Of a DNA stretch of 64,000 nt, positions 20,282-27,561 are shown in pieces. How positions within the stretch are numbered: position 1 is the stretch's first letter; each line of letters starts with the position of its first letter. Source of the DNA: Candidatus Leptofilum gracile (GTDB taxonomy: Bacteria; Chloroflexota; Anaerolineae; Promineifilales; Promineifilaceae); NCBI GenBank assembly GCA_016713825.1, contig JADJOJ010000006.1, positions 310,001 through 374,000 of the forward strand, in the 5' to 3' direction. Under the pieces are notes generated by a model, which worked only from the letters and a program-made list of their open reading frames with translations, was not told the DNA's origin and did no database searches. The translations under genes and the position numbers were made by a program.

Positions 20282-21439
20282 ATGAAAACCTATCCCGTAA
20301 ACGAAACCCACCGTCTGCAAACCGGACAGTTAAACATGCCGCCGCGCCTGCTGCTGGGGCCGGGGCCATCAAACGCCCATCCGCGCGTGCTGCAAGCCAT
20401 CAGCAACCAGCAGGTGGGGCATCTGGACCCCGCCTTCATCGGCGTGATGAACGACATTCAGGAGATGCTGCGCTACACCTGGCAGACCAGCAATCCGTTC
20501 ACGCTGCCCGTCAGCGGCACCGGCAGCGCGGCGATGGAAGCGACGCTGGCCAACCTGGTGGAGCCGGGTGACGTGGTGCTGGTGGGCGTCATTGGCTACT
20601 TTGGCGAGCGGCTGGTGGATATGGCCGGGCGGTATGGGGCAGATGTGAGGCGGGTGGAACGGCCGTGGGGCGAAGTGCTCTCCCTCGACGACATCAGTCA
20701 GGCATTGGACGAACACAAACCGGCTATCCTGGCCCTGGTCCACGCCGAAACCTCCACCGGGGCGCTCCAGCCGATGGACGGCGTGGCCGAGCTGTGCCGC
20801 AAGCACAATTGCCTGTTCCTCATCGACACCGTCACCAGCCTGGCCACCAGCCCCATCTTTCTGGACGAGTGGGGCGTGGATGCCGCCTACAGCTGCTCGC
20901 AAAAAGGGCTGAGCTGCCCGCCCGGGGCGTCGCCGTTTAGCCTGAACGAACGCGCCCTGGCCAAACTGGACCGGCGGCAGGGCAAGGTGCCCAACTGGTA
21001 CCTGGACATGACCACGCTGGCCAACTATTGGGACGGCAAAACGCGCAGCTACCACCACACCGCGCCGATTAACAGCATGTACGCCCTGCGCGAAGGGCTG
21101 CGCCTCGTCGTGGAGGAAGGGCTGAACGAGCGCTGGGCGCGCCACCAGGCCAACGCCGAGCTGTTCTGGGATGGTCTGGAAGCGATGGGTCTGAGCTGCC
21201 ACGTCAAAGAGCCAGCCAACCGCATCCCCGCCCTCACCACCGTGCGCGTCCCGGATGGCGTGGACGCCAAAGCCGTCGCCGGGCGGCTGCTGAACGAGTA
21301 CAACATTGAAGTAGCCGGTGGTTTTGGCCAGCTGGCGGGCAAAGTGTGGCGCGTCGGCCTCATGGGCTTCAACAGCCGCCAGGAAAACGTCACCCTGCTC
21401 CTCGCCGCCTTGAAAGAGATTTTGGAGATTGGAGATTAG
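20282..21439 (+). CDS. Class-V aminotransferase (serine/alanine-glyoxylate aminotransferase type)
   Basis: The 385-residue protein begins with the family signature RLLLGPGPSNAHPRVL, continues with SGTGSAAMEATLANLVEPGD for cofactor phosphate binding, VHAETSTGALQP, FLIDTVTSLATSPI and the PLP lysine in YSCSQKGLSCPPG, and ends with WRVGLMGFNSR. Enzymes of this group move the amino group of alanine or serine to glyoxylate. The downstream neighbour is a glycolate/D-lactate-type oxidase that could supply glyoxylate, so a role in glyoxylate-serine metabolism is reasonable, though not proven. It has its own promoter at 20215-20243. Confidence 0.92.
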   Translation: MKTYPVNETHRLQTGQLNMPPRLLLGPGPSNAHPRVLQAISNQQVGHLDPAFIGVMNDIQEMLRYTWQTSNPFTLPVSGTGSAAMEATLANLVEPGDVVLVGVIGYFGERLVDMAGRYGADVRRVERPWGEVLSLDDISQALDEHKPAILALVHAETSTGALQPMDGVAELCRKHNCLFLIDTVTSLATSPIFLDEWGVDAAYSCSQKGLSCPPGASPFSLNERALAKLDRRQGKVPNWYLDMTTLANYWDGKTRSYHHTAPINSMYALREGLRLVVEEGLNERWARHQANAELFWDGLEAMGLSCHVKEPANRIPALTTVRVPDGVDAKAVAGRLLNEYNIEVAGGFGQLAGKVWRVGLMGFNSRQENVTLLLAALKEILEIGD

Positions 21440-21714
21440 AGACTGGAGATTTTGGTTACCTGATTTTGTTTTTGGGGCTTCTTTTCAAAAGGGCTCGGGG
21501 GGCCAGAGGCGTGCCAAGCCTAAAGTCTCCGAAGGGGGTCTTTTGTAGTGCCTGACCCTTTCCCTCGTTACTTTCTTTCGCCTCACGCGTCCGTTTTCCT
21601 TGTTCTTTTCAACAGTATCAATAGGTTGCCAATCCCTGGGGAGGCTTTGATGTCTCCAATGGTGGGGGGGGGGGGGGGGGGGGGGAGGGGCGCAGTTTAT
21701 GGACCCTTAAGGCA
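21440..21714. other. Intergenic region with a 22-base poly-G tract
   Basis: A run of 22 G occupies 21664-21685, about 50 bases before the start of the FAD oxidase. Earlier in the gap GGAGATT/GAGACTGGAGATTTT words recur next to the aminotransferase stop. No credible ORF is seen. A tract this long is prone to slippage in cells and to miscalling in sequencing. Confidence 0.7.
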
Positions 21715-21735
21715 ATGCCTCACAGGAGAACGGCC

Positions 21736-24694
21736 GTGTCTGAAACACTCTTCGATTTCCTAAACGAACTAGACAAACGCACCACGGGCGCGCTGCGCAC
21801 GGACGAGTACAGCCGCATCCTGTACAGCACCGACGCCTCGATTTACCAGGTGAAGCCGCACGGCGTCCTCCTGCCGCAAACGGTGGATGACGTGCAGGCG
21901 GCCGTAGAGCTGGCGGCCAAACATCGCGTGCCGCTGCTGCCGCGCACCGGGGGCAGCAGCCTGGCCGGGCAGGCGGTCAACCGCGCCCTGGTGATGGATT
22001 TCACCCGCCACCTGGACCAAGTTTTGGAGGTCAATCAGGAGGAGATGTGGGTGCGGGTGCAGCCGGGCATCGTGCTGGATGCGCTAAACATTTATTTGCG
22101 AAAGTTTGGCCTGCAATTTGGCCCCGATCCGGCCAGCAGCAACCGGGCGGCGATGGGCGGCATCGTCTCCAACAACTCCACCGGCAGCCACTCGATCATG
22201 TACGGCATGACGGCCGATCACGTTCTGGAGATGGAACTGCTGCTGGCGGACGGCACGCTGACCCGCTTTGGGCCGCTGGAATCGGCGGCCCTGTTGCAGC
22301 AGACGCAAAAAAGCGGCCTGGAAGGGGACATTTACCGCCAGATGCACGCCCTCACCCAGGATGCGGCCAACCAGGAGATCATCCGCAGCGGCACGCCGCG
22401 CCATTGGCGGCGCTGCGGCGGCTACAATTTGGACAGACTGGTACCGGTGAGCAACGGCCGTCCCACCTACCGCTGGCCCTACGACGAACGATTCAACCTG
22501 GCCAAAATGGTCTGCGGCGCGGAAGGCGGCCTGGGCGTCATCACCGAGCTGAAGCTGAACCTGGTGCCGATGCCCAAGAAGACTGCCCTGGCGATTGTCC
22601 ATTTTCAACAGCTTGCCGGAGGCGTTAACGGCCGTTCCCCTCATGCTAGAAGTGGGTCCGTCCGCCGTGGAGCTGCTGGACAATTTGGGCCTGACCATGT
22701 GCCGCGACGTGCCGGAATATGCCCGGCTGCTATCTACCTTCGTCCAGGGCACGCCCAACTGCGTCCTCATCACCGAGTTTTACGGCGAGAGCGAGGCGGA
22801 GTTGGTGAGCAAGATCGATAATTTGGAGCGGCACATGAAGGGGCAGATGGTGAATTTTACGGCCGTTTCCCGCGCCCTCACCCCTGCCCAACAAACCGAC
22901 GTCTGGACCGTGCGCAAGGTTGGCCTGGGGCTGATGATGAGCATCAAGGGCGACCACAAGCCGATTCCGTTTATTGAAGATGCGGCCGTTCCCGTCGAGC
23001 ACCTGGCCGAGTACGTCACCAAAGTGGAGCGGTTCTGCAACGACCTCGGCACCGACGTCGCCTACTACGCCCACGCCAGCGCCGGTTGCATTCATATACG
23101 GCCGCTTATCAACACCAAAAAAGCGACCGAAGTGGCCAAGCTGCCCGCCATCACCGAATTTTCCGTGGATTTGCTGCGCGGCTACGGCGGCTCCTTCTCC
23201 AGCGAACATGCCGACGGCCGCGCCAGAAGCTGGCTCAACGAAAAATTCTTCGGCCCCGATTTGTACCGCCTTTACCAGCAGGTGAAGCAAATATTTGATC
23301 CGCAAAACATCCTCAACCCCGGCACCGTCGTCAACGCCGGGCCGATGACCGAAAATCTACGCTTTGGTGAAAGCTACCAGGTGATTCCCCTCACCCCCCA
23401 CCTCGACTTCAGCAGCGACCACGGCTTTGACCGGGCGGTGGAAATGTGCAACGGCGCGGGCATCTGCCGCAAGCGCACCACCGGCACCATGTGTCCCAGC
23501 TTTATGGCCACCCGCGAGGAAGAACACGCCACGCGCGGCCGGGCCAATGCCCTGCGTGCCGCCATGAGCGGCACCCTGCCCAAGAGCGAGTTCACCAGCG
23601 AGCGCATGTACCAGGTGATGGAACTGTGCGTCAGCTGCAAGGCGTGCAAGGCGGAATGCCCCTCCTCGGTGGACATGGCCAAAATCAAGACGGAGTTCCT
23701 GGCGCAGTACCACGACGCCCACGGCGTGCCCCTGCGCGACAAGCTGTTCGCCAACATCACCCCGCTCAGCCGCCTGGGCGGCGGCGCATTCGCTCCGCTG
23801 GCCAACTGGACGCTGGGCAATCGCCTGATTCGCCAGGGGATGGAGCGCATGCTGGGCATTTCGGCCAAGCGCAGCTTGCCCCAATTTGCCCGCCAGTCGT
23901 TCACCGATTGGTTCAAAAACCACACGCCGCCGGTTGTTGATGTAGAGACGTTGCATGCAACGTCTCTACATCAACAACCGGTGGTTTTGTTTAACGACAC
24001 GTTTTCCACCTATAACTACCCGCACATCGCCATCGCCGCTACGGAACTGCTGGAGCTGGCTGGATTTGAGGTCATTTTGCCGGGGGTGACGGATTGCGGA
24101 CGGCCGTCTTTCTCCAAAGGCCTGGTCGATAAGGCCCGCACCATCGCCAAAACGGTGCTGGATCACCTCGCGCCGCTCGCTGAACAGGGGCTGCCCATCA
24201 TCTTCCTGGAACCCAGCGACCTCTCCGCCATCACCGATGATTACGACTCGCTGCTGCCCAATGACCCCCGCGTGGCGCTGGTGGCCGCCCACTGCCGCAG
24301 CTTTGAAGAGTTTGTGGCCGAACTGGCGGACAGCGGGAAGCTAAACCTAAACTTTACCGATGAGAAACGCCATCTAATTTTGCACGGCCACTGCCACCAA
24401 AAGGCGCTCATCGGCACCAAACCAGCCCACCGCGCCCTGACCCTGCCGCCCAACTACACGCTGGAAGAGGTAGACAGCAGCTGCTGCGGCATGGCCGGTT
24501 CCTTCGGCTACGAGGTGGAGCATTATGACATCTCGCTCAAAATGGCCGAACGCCGCCTGCTGCCCGCCATGCGCGCCGCCGCCCCGGAAACAATCCTGGT
24601 AGCCCCCGGCGTCAGCTGCCGCCAGCAAATCAAGCACGGCGCAGGGCGGCAGGTGCTGCACCCCGCCGAAGTTCTCCGCGCCGCCCTCAAATAA
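21736..24694 (+). CDS. FAD-linked oxidase fused to Fe-S/cysteine-rich domain (glycolate or D-lactate dehydrogenase type), frameshifted
   Basis: The first frame (to 22821) gives the FAD-binding PCMH half: LLPRTGGSSLAGQAV, PDPASSNRAAMGGIVSNN and MVCGAEGGLGVITEL. It is lost after ALAIVHF, and the second frame resumes exactly there with NSLPEALTAV and runs to 24694, so one T too many in TTTT near 22600-22603 explains the break. The joined product would have about 985 residues: FAD oxidase C-domain (QQVKQIFDPQNILNPG), two Fe-S motifs (NGAGICRKRTTGTMCPSF; CVSCKACKAECPSS) and a C-terminal cysteine-rich reductase part (HGHCHQKA, SSCCGMAGSFGYE). It would oxidise a 2-hydroxyacid and pass electrons to the quinone pool. 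I favour the GTG at 21736 (AGGAG seven bases before). Confidence 0.85.
23930..23981. repeat. 52-bp perfect palindrome inside the FAD oxidase gene
   Basis: The two 26-base halves, centred between 23955 and 23956 (TTGCA/TGCAA), are exact reverse complements. The core GTAGAGACGTTGCA...TGCAACGTCTCTAC equals the intergenic element at 51692-51720. It is read in frame in the linker between the Fe-S and cysteine-rich parts (VDVETLHATSLHQQ). Confidence 0.92.
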
Positions 24695-24697
24695 ATT

Positions 24698-24765
24698 GGG
24701 ACACGGATGAACGCCGATGACGTGGATAAAAAATCAGCGTTTATCTGCGTTCATCGGCGTCCTAT
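24698..24765. repeat. Inverted ATGAACGCCGATGA repeat
   Basis: GGACACGGATGAACGCCGATGACG is mirrored by CGTTCATCGGCGTCC. It is the same kind of word as the inner element at 3330-3405 (GATGAACGCGGAT). It lies between the FAD oxidase stop and mtaB. Confidence 0.6.
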
Positions 24766-24811
24766 TTCTTTCAGTCTCGCACCACGTCCGGGCCTGCGTT
24801 AAAATGGGGGC

Positions 24812-26116
24812 ATGAAAGTTTTCCTGAACAGCATCGGCTGCCGCCTGAACCAAAGCGAAATCGAAACAATGGCCCGCCAACTTCTGGCCGCCGGGCATGA
24901 GATCGTGACCGAAGCCAATGAGGCCGACAAAGTCATCATCAACACCTGCGCCGTCACGGCCGAAGCTGCGCGTGATGCCCGCAACCAAACCCGCCGCATC
25001 CACCGCAGCAACCCAGACACCGAAATTGTGCTCACCGGCTGCTACGCCACCATCGCTCCAGATGAACTGGCGCAAGTTGAGGGCGCGGGGCGCGTGGTGG
25101 TGAATCAGCAAAAAGCAGAGCTGGTTCAAATGCTAGACCCCAAAGCACGTATCGATCTGCCCTTGTTTGAGCAGGAGCCGGTGCTGCGGGAATTTTTTGC
25201 AGGTAGTTTGGGAGCCAACACCCGTGCTTTTATCAAGGTGCAAGATGGCTGCGACAACAAATGCACCTTTTGCGTGACGACGGTGGCGCGGGGCGCGGGG
25301 CAAAGCCGCCATCTGGGTGACGTGGTGGCAGAGATTCAGGCATTGGCGGCGGCGGGCTACCAGGAAGCGGTGCTGACAGGTGTGCATTTGGGCAGCTACG
25401 GCCACGATTTTGGCAACGCGGCTGGCTTGCGCGATTTGGTGCAGGCGATTTTGCAGCATACCGACATTCCCCGGCTGCGCCTCTCGTCGCTGGAGCCGTG
25501 GGATTTAGCGCCCGGCTTTTTTACGCTGTGGCAAAATCCGCGCTTGCTGCCCCATTTGCACATGCCATTGCAATCGGGCAGCGACAAAATTCTCAAGCGG
25601 ATGGCGCGGCGCACCAGCCGGGCCAGCTTTCGGGAGCTAACGGAGGCGGCTCGCAGCCACATCCCCGACCTTAATTTGAGCACCGACCTGATTGTGGGCT
25701 TTCCGGGTGAAACGGAGGCGGATTTTGCCGACAGCCTGGAATTTGTGGAGGCGATTAATTTTTCTCGGCTGCATGTGTTTAGCTATAGTCCACGGCCGGG
25801 AACGGCCGCTTCCCAATTCCCTCACCAGCTCAACGGCAAACTCAAAAAAGAGCGCACCCGCCGCATGATTGAGCTGGGCCAGCGGCTAAGCCACGCTTTT
25901 CACCAACGGTTTGTGGGGCAAACGCTCAACGTGCTGTGGGAAAGCAACGTAGGGGCTGATAATGGCGGTTTGCGCTGGGTGGGCTACACAGACAACTACA
26001 TGCGCGTGCAGGCCAACGGCCCCGCCGATCTGCATAATCGCATTACCTCCACAAAAATTGTTGAGGCCGCACCAGACAGCGTGGCCGGTTTTATTTGCGA
26101 ACCCATTTTGGCTTAA
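24812..26116 (+). CDS. mtaB: tRNA threonylcarbamoyladenosine methylthiotransferase MtaB
   Basis: The 434-residue radical-SAM methylthiotransferase adds the 2-methylthio group to t6A37 of ANN-decoding tRNAs. It has the N-terminal UPF0004 domain with its three cysteines (SIGCRLNQSE, IINTCAVT, LTGCYA), the radical-SAM cluster motif CDNKCTFC, and LHMPLQSGSDKILKRM and STDLIVGFPGET of the core, then a TRAM-like C-terminus. GCRLNQ and AVTAEA favour MtaB over MiaB or RimO. There is no Shine-Dalgarno before the ATG and a TAAAAT box ends six bases upstream, so the transcript may be leaderless. It overlaps the convergent mscS-like gene by four bases at the 3' end. Confidence 0.92.
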   Translation: MKVFLNSIGCRLNQSEIETMARQLLAAGHEIVTEANEADKVIINTCAVTAEAARDARNQTRRIHRSNPDTEIVLTGCYATIAPDELAQVEGAGRVVVNQQKAELVQMLDPKARIDLPLFEQEPVLREFFAGSLGANTRAFIKVQDGCDNKCTFCVTTVARGAGQSRHLGDVVAEIQALAAAGYQEAVLTGVHLGSYGHDFGNAAGLRDLVQAILQHTDIPRLRLSSLEPWDLAPGFFTLWQNPRLLPHLHMPLQSGSDKILKRMARRTSRASFRELTEAARSHIPDLNLSTDLIVGFPGETEADFADSLEFVEAINFSRLHVFSYSPRPGTAASQFPHQLNGKLKKERTRRMIELGQRLSHAFHQRFVGQTLNVLWESNVGADNGGLRWVGYTDNYMRVQANGPADLHNRITSTKIVEAAPDSVAGFICEPILA

Positions 26117-26916
26117 TCCCCCAGATGAATACCTGCTTCGTTGAGGCGTTCGTGTATCAGGGCCAGCAGGCGGGGGCGCATTTCTGCCCCCATAGCATAT
26201 TTGGCTTTGGCCACCAGCGTCAGCTCCGTTTGCTGCCCAATCGTGCCAGATTCGCTGATGATTTGCCACGGTTCCAGCAAGTTGGGCAAAATCAGCACCG
26301 CTTCCTTGCCCAGCTCTTCCAAAAGTGGCAAGGCGCGGCTTAAATCATCGGCATCTAGCTTGATGGTGATGGTGGCGGGGGAAAAACGGCCGCGACTGAA
26401 ATTGCGCACGATGCGAATCTCGCCATTGGGCACCACAAACAGTTCGCCCGTGCGCGCTCGCAAGGTGGTGGTGCGCAAATTCACGGTTTCCACCACCCCT
26501 TCATTGCCCAGGATGTCGATCTTTTCGCCCACGTCGAAGGTATCTTCAAACAGAAAGCCGATGCCGGTGAGGTAGTCGCTAACCAACGGCCGGGCGCCCA
26601 AGCCAAAGGCGGCGGCAAACAAGCCCACCATCCAGACCAGCGTTTCACCACTCACAAAAAGACTGAGGCTGAGGAGAACGGCCGTTACCACCGCCAAAAA
26701 CGTAATGGCACTCGCCACCAAACTGGTAAGCGTCTTCTGCCTATCAGGTCGCAGGCCGCGCCGCTTGTTCGCCAGGCTGCCAAGGCGCAGCAGCCTTCCA
26801 GCCATTCGCCGGGACAGGCGATGCACCAGATACGCCAGGAAAAAATAGATAGCGATGCGCAGCAGAAAGCTCCACCACACGGTCGCACTCCAAATTAATA
26901 TAAACTGTTCCCACAT
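26113..26916 (-). CDS. Small-conductance mechanosensitive channel (MscS family)
   Basis: The 267-residue protein has three or so membrane helices, the last being the pore-type segment VGLFAAAFGLGARPLVSDYLTGIGFLFEDTF, then the beta domain signature VGEKIDILGNEGVVETVNLRTTTLR and FVVPNGEIRIVRNFSRGR, and a soluble C-domain. This is the core MscS layout, close to the 286-residue E. coli length, and would release osmolytes on membrane stretch. The start is the ATG at 26916 with GGAGG six bases upstream; a TTG four codons earlier is less likely. Confidence 0.9.
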   Translation of the reverse strand: MWEQFILIWSATVWWSFLLRIAIYFFLAYLVHRLSRRMAGRLLRLGSLANKRRGLRPDRQKTLTSLVASAITFLAVVTAVLLSLSLFVSGETLVWMVGLFAAAFGLGARPLVSDYLTGIGFLFEDTFDVGEKIDILGNEGVVETVNLRTTTLRARTGELFVVPNGEIRIVRNFSRGRFSPATITIKLDADDLSRALPLLEELGKEAVLILPNLLEPWQIISESGTIGQQTELTLVAKAKYAMGAEMRPRLLALIHERLNEAGIHLGD

Positions 26917-26972
26917 ATAAGCCTCCAATCTCTGATTCTACCATCTTCTAGGGTACATCAGAAAAATGATGG

Positions 26973-27002
26973 TTGACGGATTGATACCCCTATGCTAACC
27001 TG
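26973..27002 (+). promoter_or_regulatory. Candidate promoter of the leuS leader
   Basis: TTGACG (26973-26978) is followed after 18 bp by TAACCT (26997-27002); the -10 match is weak. It lies just before the leader ORF and the terminator, where a promoter is expected. Confidence 0.35.
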
Positions 27003-27026
27003 TCGGCACCTAATTCAGGAATTTGT

Positions 27027-27122
27027 ATGATGATGAACCAATTGCTTCGCCAACGACTATTACAGAATTTGCAGTTACGCAACTGCGGTTCTTTGCCGTT
27101 GCCGGAGCAGCTTGTGAGATGA
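27027..27122 (+). CDS. Leucine-rich leader peptide upstream of leuS (putative attenuator ORF)
   Basis: A 31-codon ORF starts at the first of three consecutive ATG codons with AGGA six bases upstream. Nine of its 31 residues are leucine (MMMNQLLRQRLLQNLQLRNC and then SLPLPEQLVR), written with ttg, ctt, cta and tta; cta and tta look scarce in the surrounding genes. A strong intrinsic terminator follows 30 bases after its stop, and the next gene on the strand is leucyl-tRNA synthetase. This is the arrangement of ribosome-mediated attenuation: stalling at leucine codons when charged tRNA-Leu is scarce would prevent the terminator. I could not identify a clear antiterminator pairing by eye, and the distance to leuS (440 bases) is long. 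Confidence 0.55.
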   Translation: MMMNQLLRQRLLQNLQLRNCGSLPLPEQLVR

Positions 27123-27152
27123 ATTAGAACGAAACCGTTTCTAGCATTTTTT

Positions 27153-27184
27153 AGCCACAGGTGCCTCGGCCCTGTGGCTTTTTT
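27153..27184 (+). terminator. Intrinsic terminator after the leucine-rich leader ORF
   Basis: AGCCACAGG (27153-27161) pairs with CCTGTGGCT (27171-27179) around a nine-base loop and runs into six T. It is correctly oriented for rightward transcription toward leuS. Confidence 0.85.
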
Positions 27185-27354
27185 GTTTTTAACCCGGAAG
27201 AAGGTTACACAGAGTTTCACAGAGAGATTTAGGATTAATTTGAATTCAGATCTGTCATTCCGGCGCAGGCGGGAATCTATCCTTTTCTTTTGGAAAAATC
27301 TGATGAAAAACGAATTTGTCATGATCCCCAATTGGAACCTCTTATTGTTAAGCA

Positions 27355-27427
27355 GCCCGACAGCAGCGCCGGTTCTTACCGGTTAGCAGGGCGTGCCTGA
27401 GCGCTTTGCTGCTGTCGGGCAGTTTTT
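27355..27427 (+). terminator. Second hairpin with T-tract in the leuS leader
   Basis: GCCCGACAGCAGC (27355-27367) pairs perfectly with GCTGCTGTCGGGC (27408-27420), followed by AGTTTTT. The 40-base interior can form smaller hairpins (CCGGTTCTTACCGG). It is either a second regulated terminator or a repeat; no T-box sequence is present. Confidence 0.55.
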
Positions 27428-27459
27428 GGGTGGCTCAGGAGGTTAACAAACGGACATTT

Positions 27460-27546
27460 GGTAATTGGTAATGAAGCAATTGGGTAATTAGCCTTTCCAA
27501 TTCCTCAATTACCCAATTACTCAATTACTCAATTACTCAATTACAA
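27460..27546. repeat. AATTACTCAATTACC-family repeat before leuS
   Basis: GGTAATTGGTAATGAAGCAATTGGGTAATT is followed by four direct CAATTACT/CAATTACC units. The words are the same as in 11160-11224. It reaches to 16 bases before the leuS start codon. Confidence 0.75.
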
Positions 27547-27561
27547 ATTAAGAGGACGAAC

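Noticed and set aside
21664..21763. Glycine-rich ORF across the poly-G tract
   Set aside because: Its translation is only the homopolymer (seven Gly) plus an out-of-frame start of the FAD oxidase.
27183..27561. T-box riboswitch in the leuS leader
   Set aside because: The conserved T-box sequence (GGTGGNACCGCG type) is absent; the region holds a hairpin and an AATTACC repeat, so a leader-peptide model fits better.
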